From NCBI RefSeq assembly GCF_001458215.1, contig NZ_CYTW01000001.1, positions 1 to 64,000 of the forward strand: 64,000 nt of DNA. The letters run 5' to 3'. Position 1 is the stretch's first letter, and each line of letters starts with the position of its first letter. The notes beneath the pieces were generated by a model, which worked only from the letters and a program-made list of their open reading frames with translations, made no database searches and was not told the origin of the DNA. Position numbers and translations under genes: made by a program. This stretch comes from Shimia thalassica. GTDB lineage: Bacteria > Pseudomonadota > Alphaproteobacteria > Rhodobacterales > Rhodobacteraceae. Shown one piece after another: positions 55,150 through 64,000 of this stretch.

Positions 55150-55905
55150 ATGTCTGAAAATAATTCGAAAAGCGACAGATCCGGAATTCAGGTTATCTCC
55201 CGTGCAGCATCAATTCTGCGGGTTCTGAAGGAGGCGCAATCTGGTATGAGCCTTGGGAAAATCGCAGAGCAGGTTGGTTTGCCCCGCTCTACGGTACAGA
55301 GAATCACCAGCGCATTGGCTGAAGAGAACTTTGTCATCAGCGATGCTCAGGGCGGTGGTCTAAGACTGGGTCCGGAACTCAGTTCATTGGCAGGAGCGGC
55401 GCAATACAACATTGTTGAACACTGCAGATTGCTTTTGAACGAAGTGACCCAGAAAACCGGAGAGACCACAGATCTGGCCGCAATTCGTGGTATTGGAATG
55501 GTATTTCTGGATCAGGTTCCGGGAACGCACCGGCTCACAACCGTCTCAAAGGTCGGAGAAGCCTTTCCATTGACGTCAACGGCCAATGGCAAAGCGTGTC
55601 TCGCCAAAATGGATCGGGATGAGGCGATCAAGCTGATCCGCAATGAATGGGATCGCAACGGCATTAAGCAAGATCTGCCCCAGTTTCTCGAGCAGCTTGA
55701 AGATATCCGCAAGTCTGGCCTCGCCTATGATCTGGACGAGCATTCCTCGGGCGTTTCGGCGATCGGGTTTGCCTTTTGGGACTGGGCCGGAGATTTGCAC
55801 GCCATCTCGGTGCCGGTGCCGTCAACACGTTTTGCCGAGCAAAAAGCAATCATCGAAAAAACCCTCTACGACACGAGCGTGAACATCCAGCGCACCTTTG
55901 AATAG
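55150..55905 (+). CDS. IclR-family regulator, 251 aa
   Basis: The N-terminal winged HTH (SRAASILRVLKEAQSGMSLGKIAEQVGLPRSTVQRITSAL) precedes an IclR effector domain (about 80-250), with VGEAFPLTSTANGKACLA and the C-terminal SVPVPSTRFAEQ typical of the family. It is divergent from the ten-gene catabolic operon and is its probable local regulator, sensing the substrate or an intermediate. Confidence 0.93.
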   Translation: MSENNSKSDRSGIQVISRAASILRVLKEAQSGMSLGKIAEQVGLPRSTVQRITSALAEENFVISDAQGGGLRLGPELSSLAGAAQYNIVEHCRLLLNEVTQKTGETTDLAAIRGIGMVFLDQVPGTHRLTTVSKVGEAFPLTSTANGKACLAKMDRDEAIKLIRNEWDRNGIKQDLPQFLEQLEDIRKSGLAYDLDEHSSGVSAIGFAFWDWAGDLHAISVPVPSTRFAEQKAIIEKTLYDTSVNIQRTFE

Positions 55906-55984
55906 ACAAGTCAGTCGGCTTGGGGCTGCCCTGCAGGCATTTCAGGATATTCCAAAAGGCAAAGACCGGCGCGGCCCTTTGCCT

Positions 55985-56578
55985 TCACCTTTGATCTGAC
56001 GATCCCGCAAGAAGATGCGACGCGACGATCAAACCTTCCCAGATCGTGTCCAATGCCTCGCCAAGGGATCGATCCGGTTCATGCTCCCAAAGGTGTATGG
56101 CTCTGGCTGTAACGTTGGTGACGTTGCTTGCAACTGCGGCGGCAACCTGGCGGTTTTCGACACGCGCCATCAGACACTCTGTCAGGTCATCACGTTCAAT
56201 GGTCAGAAATCCGTCAAGGATACCGCGCGCTTTTTCGTTGGATCGAAGGACTTTTCCCACCATGCGAAGAATGTTGTCTTTCTTTGCCAGTGTTTCCATG
56301 TGCTTGTCCAAAAATCGCTTCAGGTCTTCGGTCAAAGGTGCCGTTCCATCGCGCAGCGCTGCCTTGTCTTCCTCATGGAACCCCGGCGGGGTGCCGATCG
56401 CGGCAGCTTCCTTGTTTGTAAAATAGTTGAAGAACGTGCGCGTGCTGACACCTGCGGCGGCGGCGATTTCTTCGGTGGTTATGTTTTCAAGGCCGTTTTC
56501 GATAGCCAATTCCAGAGTCGCAGTCTGAATGGCGTGTGCAGTTTCCTGCCGGCGTTTTTGGCGTAACGAAAGTGTCAA
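55985..56578 (-). CDS. TetR-family repressor, 197 aa
   Basis: The N-terminal HTH contains AIQTATLELAIENGLENITTEEIAAAAGVSTRTFFNYFTNKEAA, the TetR pattern. The C-terminal ligand domain is unassigned. The start is a TTG (56578) with AAGGA 8 bases upstream; no ATG fits. It is divergent from the RND efflux genes and very likely represses them through the repeats at 56589-56615. Confidence 0.92.
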   Translation of the reverse strand: MTLSLRQKRRQETAHAIQTATLELAIENGLENITTEEIAAAAGVSTRTFFNYFTNKEAAAIGTPPGFHEEDKAALRDGTAPLTEDLKRFLDKHMETLAKKDNILRMVGKVLRSNEKARGILDGFLTIERDDLTECLMARVENRQVAAAVASNVTNVTARAIHLWEHEPDRSLGEALDTIWEGLIVASHLLAGSSDQR

Positions 56579-56588
56579 CGATCAATCC

Positions 56589-56615
56589 TTGCATAGTGTG
56601 CAAACTTTGCATAGT
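56589..56615. promoter_or_regulatory. Repeats in the TetR/RND divergent promoter
   Basis: TTGCATAGT occurs twice, 18 bp apart (56589-56597 and 56607-56615). TTGCA-TAGTG-TGCAA within it is an inverted repeat. Its position between the two ATG-side promoters fits a TetR operator. Confidence 0.6.
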
Positions 56616-56654
56616 AGGCATTATTACTGCTGAAAAGTCAAGGATCGTGAGCAG

Positions 56655-57836
56655 ATGAAGCGCAGCATTTGGAAGATAACGGGTGTGATTATCGCCCTGA
56701 CAGGGTTCGCCATGACGGCAAGTGCACAACCCGGCCCTCCGGGAATGCCTGCGCCGTCAGGTCCGGTTGAGGTCGGTGTGATCGCGGCCACCTTGCAAGA
56801 GGTGCCCCGTGTTGTGACCTCGCCAGGACGGGCTGTTGCGTATCAGGATGTTGAGGTGCGTCCGCGTGTCGGGGGCGTTGTTGAAGAAATCCTCTATGCC
56901 CCGGGGCAATCGCTTGAGGTCGGAGCGCCGCTGTTCCGGATCGACGACTCCTCTTACCTTGCGGCTGTGGCCACGGCCCGCTCGAATCTTGCCACCGCCG
57001 AAGCCAACCTGCCCGTCTTGCAAGCGGCCTACACCCGGGCCGAGGCATTGTCTGGACGTGGATATACAGAGGCCGAGGTTGAAACTGCCCGTGCCAGCCT
57101 TGCCGAAGCCGAAGCGATCCTCGTCTCATCGCAAGCGGCTTTGGACTATGCGCTGACCGAACTGTCCTGGACCACGCTCAAAAGCCCGATTGAAGGGCGC
57201 GCGGATGTGGCAACGGTTTCGGTTGGGGATCTGGTGACCGCAGGACAGACCGACGCGCTCACAACTCTCGTCAGGTCCGACCCGATCTATGTGGACATGA
57301 TCGAGGCGAGCACGCGTGTTCTGTCGGTGCGCAAGGACATTCACAATGGCATCTTGAAAGAGAACGATGCGTTGAAGGCGACATTGACGCTTGAAAACGG
57401 AGATGTCTTTCGTGGCACGGGGCAGTTGGTGACACCGGGAAACTATGTCTCGACAACAACTGGCACCGTGACGGTCCGCTTTAAATTCGACAATCCGCAT
57501 CACGTGATTATTCCGGGCATGTTTGTGCGTGGCACGATCACTCTTGGCACCATGCAGGCCTATCTCGTGCCGCAGCGCGCAGCGACGCGCGACAATTCCG
57601 GCCTCTTGACCGCTTACATCGTGGCCGAAGACGGCACAGCGCAGCAAGTGACGCTTGAGGACGACGGCAGTTATGAAAACGCTTGGATCGTTCGCGATGG
57701 CCTGAGTGAGGGCGATCAACTGATTGTGGACGGGCTGTCCTCCATCAGACCGGGCCAAGAGGTTCAACCTGTCGCGGCGATGATCGATGAAGATGGTCTC
57801 GTGCGCGATGCACCCACTCCAGTCAAAGAGGATTGA
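56655..57836 (+). CDS. RND efflux periplasmic adaptor (AcrA-like), 393 aa
   Basis: A membrane fusion protein with an N-terminal signal (to TASA), lipoyl half motifs VEVRPRVGGVVEEILYAPGQ and WTTLKSPIEGRADV on either side of a short alpha-hairpin, then the beta-barrel and membrane-proximal domains. AAGGA precedes the ATG by 10 bases. It is the first gene of a three-gene tripartite pump operon, divergent from the TetR gene. Confidence 0.93.
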   Translation: MKRSIWKITGVIIALTGFAMTASAQPGPPGMPAPSGPVEVGVIAATLQEVPRVVTSPGRAVAYQDVEVRPRVGGVVEEILYAPGQSLEVGAPLFRIDDSSYLAAVATARSNLATAEANLPVLQAAYTRAEALSGRGYTEAEVETARASLAEAEAILVSSQAALDYALTELSWTTLKSPIEGRADVATVSVGDLVTAGQTDALTTLVRSDPIYVDMIEASTRVLSVRKDIHNGILKENDALKATLTLENGDVFRGTGQLVTPGNYVSTTTGTVTVRFKFDNPHHVIIPGMFVRGTITLGTMQAYLVPQRAATRDNSGLLTAYIVAEDGTAQQVTLEDDGSYENAWIVRDGLSEGDQLIVDGLSSIRPGQEVQPVAAMIDEDGLVRDAPTPVKED

Positions 57837-57839
57837 TCC

Positions 57840-60800
57840 GTGGCCTCTTTCTTTATTCACCGCCCCGTTTTCGCGTGGGTGCTTGCCATTGGGTGATGGT
57901 TCTGGGGGCGTTCAGCGTCGTCAGCCTGCCAATCTCGCAATATCCTGATATCGCGCCGACAACCGTGCGGATCAGTGCGTCTTATACAGGGGCCTCGGCC
58001 GAGACGGTCGAAAACTCGGTGACAACAGTCATTGAAAGCGGCCTGACAGGGCTCGAGGGGCTCACATATATGACGTCCAGCTCAAGCGAAGGCGCGTCGA
58101 GCATCTCTTTGACTTTTGACGACAGCGTTGATCCGGACATGGCGCAGGTTCAGGTGCAAAACAAATTGCAACTGGTGGAATCGCAACTGCCCGACACCGT
58201 GACAAATTCCGGCGTTTCCGTCACACGCTCGACCAGCTCTTTTCTTCTGGTCGGCGCGTTGGTCAGCGAAGACGACAGGTATACCTCGCTGGAACTGGGC
58301 GACATGCTCAGCAGCACCATTCAGGATGCGGTGCAGCGCACCGAAGGCGTTGGGTCGGTCAATATTTTCGGCACCGAATACGCGATGCGCATCTGGTTGA
58401 ACCCTGCGCGCCTGTATCAATACCAACTGACGCCCAATGACGTGACCGCGGCAGTCTCCAAACAAAACACCAACGTCACAGTAGGCAGTCTGGGGGCGCA
58501 GCCCGTCAACAAAGGCCAGCAATTTACGGTCTCGCTGTCTGCGCAATCCCAGCTTGAGACCGTCGAAGACTTTGAAAAAATCCTGTTGAAGGCAAACACG
58601 GACGGCTCGGCCATTCTTCTGGCGGATGTGGCTACGGTTGAACTGGCCGAAGAAGACTATGGCAGCGTCAGCCGCTATGACGGTCATCCGGCGGCGGGGT
58701 TCGGCGTGAACCTGTCCACCGGCGCGAACGCAGTCGATACCGCCGAGGCCGTGCGCAACGTTGTGAATGGTCTGTCATTGGCTTTGCCGACGGGTGTGAC
58801 CGTGGAATGCCCGTATGACACCTCGCCCTTTGTCGAACAGTCTATCGAGCAAGTCTATCACACGCTGCTCGAGGCGATTGTTCTGGTTTTTCTGGTGATC
58901 TTCCTGTTCCTCCAAAGCTGGCGTGCAACGCTGATCCCGACGATTGCGGTGCCTGTTGTTTTGCTGGGGACATTTGGGGTTTTGGCGGCTTTCGGTATGT
59001 CGATCAATACCCTGTCCATGTTTGCGCTGGTGCTGGCCATCGGGTTGCTTGTGGATGACGCCATTGTCGTGGTCGAGAATGTCGAACGCGTGATGGAAGA
59101 AGACGGGCTTGATGCGGTTGCGGCCACAGAAAAAAGTATGGGCGAAATCTCGACCGCGCTGGTTGGTATGGTGCTGGTTCTGTCAGCCGTTTTCCTACCG
59201 ATGGCCTTTATGTCCGGATCGACAGGCGTGATCTATAAACAGTTCTCGGTCACGATCATTTCGGCCATGGTGCTGTCGTTGTTTGTGGCGCTGATCCTGA
59301 CACCTGCAATGTGCGCTCAGCTTCTTAAGCCGTCGCAGAACAAACAGCCCGTCGCACCGCTGCGCTGGTTCAACGAAAGCCTCGAACGCCTGACAGGGCG
59401 GTATGGCGCGGTGGTCGAACGGTTTTCGCTGCGTCCTTACCGGATGATTCTGGTGTTGGGGCTGGTGGCTGGCGGGGCCTATGTGATCTTTGATCGCTTG
59501 CCTTCGTCGTTTCTGCCAACCGAAGATCAGGGCGTGCTGATGACGATTGTCGAACTGCCCCAAGGATCAACACTGCAGCAAACCGAGAACACAGTCGCTG
59601 AGATCGAGCTCTATCTGCTGACCGAGGAAACAGACGCCGTGGACAGCGTGTTCTCGAACCTCGGGTTCAGCTTTAGCGGGACGTCTCAAAACTATGCGAT
59701 GATGTTTATCCGGCTCAAGGATTACGACGACCGTCCGGGCCAGGATGCCGCTGATCTGATGATTCGCACGAACAGCGCCTTCTTTCAATCGCGTCTGGGC
59801 AGCATTTTTGTGCTGCAACCACCAGCCATTCAAGGGCTGGGGACAACGTCGGGCTTTACGATGTACCTGGTTGATCAGGCTGGCGCAGGTCAGGAAGCAT
59901 TGAGCGCTGCAGCGGATCAGCTTGTGATCAAAGGCCAGCAGGACGGGCGCGTGTCAAACCTGCGCGGCAATAACGAGGCGACCGAACCTGCCTTGAAATT
60001 GCAGATCGACCAGCAAAAGGCCGAGGCCTTGGGCGTTTCTCTGTCGGATGTGAACACGATGTTGTCGACAACGTTTTCGGGATCATACGTCAATGATTTC
60101 CCGCTTGGGAATGATCTGCGCGAGGTGATCGTGCAGGGCGATGCACAATGGCGCATGCAGCCCGAGGACATCGATCACTGGTATGTGCGCAACGACGGAT
60201 CCGAAATGGTGCCCCTCTCGGCGTTTGTCAGCCAGGAATGGGAAACCATCACGCCCAAGCTGGCCCGATATGGCGGAACCCGCGCGCTCGAGATTTCCGG
60301 CGAAGCCGCACGCGGCCTCAGTTCGGGCGACGCAATGGAGGCAATGGAGCAGCTGACGGCCGATCTGGATGGCTCTTATGCCGCTGCGTGGACCGGTCTA
60401 AGCTATCAAGAAAGACTGTCAGGGGACCAAGAAGCGATCCTTTATACGCTGTCTGCCTTGGTGGTGTTTCTCTGTCTCGCCGCTCTTTACGAAAGCTGGA
60501 CCGTGCCCTTTGCGGTGATGCTGTCGGTTCCGATCGGCATTCTGGGCGCGCTGGTTGCAACATGGGTTTTCGGGCAATCCAATGACGTCTATTTCAAGGT
60601 CGGGTTGCCGACCACGATCGGTCTCGCCGCCCGAAACGCCATTCTGATCGTCGAATTTGCTGAAACCTTGAGGTCAGAAGGCAAGACCTTGCTCGAGGCT
60701 ACAAGTGCGGCGTCCCGCCTGCGTCTGCGACCCATCCTTATGACTGCGCTGACTTTCGGCATCGGCATTACGCCATTGGTTCTGGCCTCGGGGGCGGGTG

Positions 60801-60946
60801 CGAATGCGCAGAAATCAATCGGGACCGGAATGCTGGGCGGGATTATTTTTACGTCGGTCATCGGGATTGTGATGGTGCCCGTTTTCTATGTTGCAGTGAT
60901 CAAAACCACGGGCCTGTTCCGTGCGCGAATGGAGGCAAATCAGTGA
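57840..60946 (+). CDS. RND efflux permease (AcrB-like) with one-base frameshift after codon 18
   Basis: An inner-membrane proton-driven pump of about 1035 aa. From the GTG at 57840 (GAGGA upstream) the frame reads VASFFIHRPVFAWVLAIG then meets TGA at 57894. Continuing in the +1 frame gives VMVLGAFSVVSLPISQYPDIAP, the normal family sequence, so one G seems missing from the GGG run at 57891-57893. Without a correction, helix 1 loses its start. Downstream the gene is intact: GLLVDDAIVVVENVERVM has both key aspartates, RLRPILMTALTFG is normal, and GLAARNAILIVEF has Arg where AcrB has the essential Lys. The frameshift may be a sequencing error or real inactivation. Confidence 0.88.
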
Positions 60947-62301
60947 AACCTTATTACCTTTTGATGGGGCTGCTTGTGGCTGGTTGTGCCGTTGGTCCTG
61001 ATTATCAACGCCCCGAGGTTTCCATGCAGACCCGCTTTGCGACGGGCAATGCCGAATCAATCGGCGCGGTTGCCATGGAACAATGGTGGCTGAGTTATCA
61101 GGATGCGACGCTGAACCAGTACGTGACGCGGGGGCTGGCGCAAAACCTTGATGTCATGTCCGCGACCGAGGCCATACGTCAGGCACAGGCCGAACTGCGT
61201 AAAACAGGCCTGAATTCTGCGTTGGACGGGTCCCTCACCGGATCGACCAAGCGGTTTGGAGGCGATGTTACCGGTGGGTCCAGCACAATCGACAGCGCCG
61301 AACTGGGGGCTTCCTTGGTGATCGATCTGTTCGGAGGTATCCAGCGTGAACGCGAAGCCGCCAAGGCATCGTTGACCAGTGCGCGCGCCGAAGCGGAAAC
61401 TGTCAGGCTGGCTTGGTTGGCCGAGCTTCTCTCGGCCTATTCGAACGCGCGATACTATCAGGAAATGCTGGCCCTGACCCGCACAACAATCGATGCACGA
61501 CAAGAGACGGTCGATATCACCGACAGCCAACTGGCTGCGGGCGCGACTACGGAATACGAGGTCGCCGAGGCGCGGGCTTTGCTTTCGACGGCACAGGCGG
61601 GATTGCCGCAATATGCAGCCCTGTTTGATGCCAATGTCTATGCCATGGCGACGCTTCTTAACGAGCCGGCCGGCCCGATAATGACCCAGATGCAAAAGGG
61701 GGCGCCGCAATTACGCACGCCCGGTGGTGCGCGCAGCGGTGTGCCAGCGGATTTGTTGCGCAATCGTCCCGATGTGCGCAGCGCCGAAGCAAACCTGGCT
61801 GCGTCGGTTGCCGAGGTTGGCGTGGCCGAGGCTGCTCTCTATCCCTCCCTGTCACTGACCGGCACGGTGGGGCGCACGCAAAGCGTCAATTCATGGAGCT
61901 TTGGTCCGGAATTGTCGCTGCCTGTGTTTAATCAGGGGCAGTTGCGTGCCTCGCGCGATGCACAGCTGTCCGTGGCCAAACAATCCGAAATCGCATGGCG
62001 CGCGTCCGTTTTGGCCGCCGTCGAAGATGTGCAGGTGGCCCAGTCGAATCTGACCCGCTATCGCCAGCGGGCAAAGTTGTTGAGAACAGCGGCAGATGAA
62101 TACGGGCGGGCTTTGGAACTGGCCCAACAAAACTATCGAAGTGGGGCAACCACGTTGTTGGATCTGCTTGAAACGGACCGGAATACCGCCTCGGCCAGAA
62201 TTGCAGCCGCTTCTGCCGTGAATGATGCTGCGCAGTCGTGGGCGACATTGAAGATTGCAACAGGCGCAGGGGCCGGTGCGACCGGAGCCAACAGCAACTG
62301 A
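60943..62301 (+). CDS. RND outer membrane channel lipoprotein (NodT/OprM-like), 452 aa
   Basis: An outer membrane factor with a lipobox (LLVAGCAVGPDYQRP, Cys about 15) and two OEP repeats. Typical pieces are QWWLSYQDATLNQYV, TTEYEVAEARALLSTAQAGLPQY and RSGVPADLLRNRPDVRSAEANLAA, which is diagnostic for NodT/OprM proteins. The GTG start overlaps the permease stop by 4 bp. It completes the tripartite pump. Confidence 0.93.
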   Translation: MKPYYLLMGLLVAGCAVGPDYQRPEVSMQTRFATGNAESIGAVAMEQWWLSYQDATLNQYVTRGLAQNLDVMSATEAIRQAQAELRKTGLNSALDGSLTGSTKRFGGDVTGGSSTIDSAELGASLVIDLFGGIQREREAAKASLTSARAEAETVRLAWLAELLSAYSNARYYQEMLALTRTTIDARQETVDITDSQLAAGATTEYEVAEARALLSTAQAGLPQYAALFDANVYAMATLLNEPAGPIMTQMQKGAPQLRTPGGARSGVPADLLRNRPDVRSAEANLAASVAEVGVAEAALYPSLSLTGTVGRTQSVNSWSFGPELSLPVFNQGQLRASRDAQLSVAKQSEIAWRASVLAAVEDVQVAQSNLTRYRQRAKLLRTAADEYGRALELAQQNYRSGATTLLDLLETDRNTASARIAAASAVNDAAQSWATLKIATGAGAGATGANSN

Positions 62302-62338
62302 CCCTCTCCTGCACTTGGGGCAAAGCATGTAACAAAAA

Positions 62339-62376
62339 GCCCCTCTGATTGCATTTAGGTTTGCAATCAGAGGGGC
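62339..62376 (-). terminator. Bidirectional terminator between the RND operon and the DUF1499 gene
   Basis: A perfect 15-bp stem (62339-62353 with 62362-62376) has an 8-base loop. Leftward transcripts meet a TTTTT tract after it. The AAAAA before it on the + strand lengthens the stem for rightward transcripts but gives them no strong T run. Confidence 0.8.
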
Positions 62377-62404
62377 GAAACAGCGCGAGCCAAAGAACAG
62401 CCGC

Positions 62405-63130
62405 TTAGTTTGTGAACTTTTGCTGGAATTCGCGAATGCGCGCGGCATTCACGCCTTGGTCGCTTCGTCCGATCCTCGATACACTCCGCATGTCAACGCG
62501 GCTGCCTTGTCCCGCTGGGGAAACCACCAGGACAACATCATCAGCAAAGTAGAACACCGAGGTGCGCGCGACAGCTTCAAGCCGGCGGCGGGCGGTGTCA
62601 TAGGCCATCACATCCCACTTCATCTCTTTTGCAACGTCCAGAGCCCGCGCGAATGCGTTATCGGGCGACAGGTCTGTGTCCAAGGGCATGATGTCAGGGT
62701 ATCCGGCGGCTTGCGCCGCGGCGAGTTCGGGCCCCCCATAAACGAGTGTGTTTTTTGCACCGGCACGTGTTTCATCAATCATTTCGAACAGGGGCGGGTT
62801 CAGGGTATCGGTTGAAATGTCGTGGATCGGCGGGGCACGCAGTGGCGGGTTCAGCGTTCCGATAATCAAAGGCGCAAGACAGGCCGCGCCAATGAGCGCC
62901 GCAATAGCGCCTGCAAGGACGCCCCTTGGTTCCTTGCGTTTCAAATGGACGAGGATTGCCACCAAGCCAAGGCCCGCAATGATGGCGCCCATTGGGTTAA
63001 AGTATGTGCGATACAATCCAAATCCGACGATTGGCTGCCAAAGCCCCAAACGGGTGCCAAGCAACACAACCGCCACAGCGGCAATGCCAGCCAATGCCGC
63101 AAAAATGGCAATCCTTCCAACATATTTCAT
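62405..63130 (-). CDS. DUF1499 family membrane protein, 241 aa
   Basis: An N-terminal membrane part with about three helices (YVGRIAIFAALAGIAAVAVVLL, MGAIIAGLGLVAILVHL, LAGAIAALIGAACLAPLII) precedes a DUF1499 domain (about 100-241: IHDISTDTLNPPLF, ARALDVAKEMKWDV, VVLVVSPAGQGSRVDMRSVSRIGRSDQGVNAARI). The function of the family is unknown. AAGGAC is the nearest ribosome site, 11 bases before the ATG. It converges with the RND operon. Confidence 0.88.
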   Translation of the reverse strand: MKYVGRIAIFAALAGIAAVAVVLLGTRLGLWQPIVGFGLYRTYFNPMGAIIAGLGLVAILVHLKRKEPRGVLAGAIAALIGAACLAPLIIGTLNPPLRAPPIHDISTDTLNPPLFEMIDETRAGAKNTLVYGGPELAAAQAAGYPDIMPLDTDLSPDNAFARALDVAKEMKWDVMAYDTARRRLEAVARTSVFYFADDVVLVVSPAGQGSRVDMRSVSRIGRSDQGVNAARIREFQQKFTN

Positions 63131-63341
63131 CTGTCTTTTGTCCTTCTTTGCAGTCCGGCATATGACGCGGGTGACGGTCATCGCATCGGGTGGGCGCATA
63201 TCACACTACGAACACCCTGTGGGTGGGGTTGTCTTTGGGCCGTTTGGTGGGTGGTTTTAATGTGGTGGCGTGGCCTGTTTTCGTCTTATGAGGCTGCTTG
63301 CAACCGGAACGGGCGGCGTTACCGCGTTGAAACTGTGGTCG

Positions 63342-63396
63342 ATTGTAGTACTCAAGTGTATGGATACTACAATTTAGTTTGGATGCAAACTAAATT
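63342..63396. promoter_or_regulatory. Two palindromes upstream of the MarR gene
   Basis: ATTGTAGTA/TACTACAAT (63342-63350 and 63365-63373) and AATTTAGTTT/AAACTAAATT (63371-63380 and 63387-63396) are both perfect. The second ends 18 bases before the MarR ATG. Both fit autoregulatory MarR operators. Confidence 0.7.
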
Positions 63397-63414
63397 GGGT
63401 GCAAAGGATACACG

Positions 63415-63852
63415 ATGACTCAGCATGCACATTTTCATGCCTTGCTTCACAGCGCGGATTTGCTTGAAAAACGTTTGACCGAAAGGCTCGCGCCGTTAGG
63501 CGTGCGACCACGACAAGCGCGTATTCTTGTTGCGATTGATGTCATTGGCCCAACGTCACAGACCATTTTGGCAAGCGAATTTGACATCACCAAAGGCAGC
63601 ATGAGCACCATGATCGACAGGCTATTGAGCCTTGATCTTGTTGCGCGTGAAAAAAGCAAGACCGACATGCGGGGTGACATCGTATCTCTGACCACTAAAG
63701 GGACGGCCTTGATCGCAGACATCCACGACGCCTGGAGCGACATGGATGTTATTATGGAAGAGGCACTTGGCGTGGATAAAAAGCAAAAATTGTGCACGCT
63801 TGCCCGTGAATTGGTTATGGCGCTTGGCGGAAAAATTCCCGGCAAAAGATGA
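63415..63852 (+). CDS. MarR-family regulator, 145 aa
   Basis: A winged-helix MarR protein: PRQARILVAIDVIGPTSQTILASEF, then the recognition helix region ITKGSMSTMIDRLLSLDLV and the wing SKTDMRGDIVSLTTKGTAL. AAGGA lies 6 bases before the ATG. Perfect palindromes upstream suggest it represses itself. Nothing downstream within the window shows what else it controls. Confidence 0.92.
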   Translation: MTQHAHFHALLHSADLLEKRLTERLAPLGVRPRQARILVAIDVIGPTSQTILASEFDITKGSMSTMIDRLLSLDLVAREKSKTDMRGDIVSLTTKGTALIADIHDAWSDMDVIMEEALGVDKKQKLCTLARELVMALGGKIPGKR

Positions 63853-64000
63853 AACCATAGAGCCGGGATGACGTCCGTCAGTTCCGCTTTCATATGGCGC
63901 GGCACTTGTGTGGGTTTGGGTGCTTTCAGAAGAAACTAGTTTTGATCACAGGATACAATCAGGCCAGAGGAGTGTTCTCGGCCAAGTCATCGACGGGCGA

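Noticed and set aside
1-64000. CRISPR arrays, rRNA genes, complete insertion sequences
   Set aside because: I saw no regularly spaced short repeats, no rRNA sequence and no transposase gene with terminal repeats.

Overview
The window is a piece of a Roseobacter-group (Rhodobacterales) alphaproteobacterial chromosome. This is inferred from gene content (proXWV with betC, livGFHM-type uptake, a BKACE enzyme, YcaO plus vanadium-haloperoxidase-like genes, a giant type I secreted adhesin), GC-rich codon use and the initiator tRNA. No taxonomic search was possible.

Region 1 (1-26158) looks like a genomic island at an initiator tRNA-fMet gene, whose 3' part opens the window. Leftward genes next to the tRNA form a tightly overlapping recombinase operon: a 60-aa ORF, an excisionase-like HTH protein, two tyrosine recombinases and a large serine recombinase. 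The serine recombinase reads into the tRNA on the opposite strand and stops in its anticodon loop. After an unknown gene (5048-5803) comes a LapA-type surface system: an OmpA-like protein, TolC-like outer membrane factor, ABC exporter with a C39-like N-domain, HlyD-type adaptor and a ~4450-aa repeat adhesin. A 13-bp copy of the tRNA 3' end at 26146-26158 is the likely far island border. The adhesin contains a perfect 501-bp direct repeat bounding a segment with visibly different codon use.

Region 2 (26179-32717) is a compact, unfamiliar cluster: a SARP-like regulator (winged helix, TolB-like, TPR), a 111-aa small protein that could be a RiPP precursor, a divergent short YcaO-family protein, a 415-aa protein of unknown function and a vanadium-haloperoxidase homologue lacking one vanadate-ligand arginine. 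Phased direct repeats upstream of the haloperoxidase gene fit a SARP operator.

Region 3 (33152-38554) is a five-gene operon: binding protein, double-length permease, ATPase, MBL-fold hydrolase and histidine phosphatase. It is preceded by a possible Pho box and so may take up and process an organophosphate or phosphonate. Region 4 (38471-40658) is gene-poor and lower in GC, with a small membrane protein, a DUF1415 protein lacking a normal start codon and an AraC-type regulator remnant.

Region 5 (40659-46190) is proX-proV-proW-betC with a divergent LysR gene, for uptake of choline-type solutes and choline-sulfate hydrolysis. Region 6 (46317-55905) is a ten-gene leftward catabolic operon (cyclase-family hydrolase, cupin, SDR, 3-hydroxyacyl-CoA-dehydrogenase-like enzyme, branched-chain-type ABC uptake system, BKACE) with a divergent IclR regulator. 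Region 7 (55985-63852) holds a TetR regulator and a divergent tripartite RND efflux operon whose permease gene has a one-base frameshift near its start, then a DUF1499 protein and a MarR regulator with clear palindromic operators.
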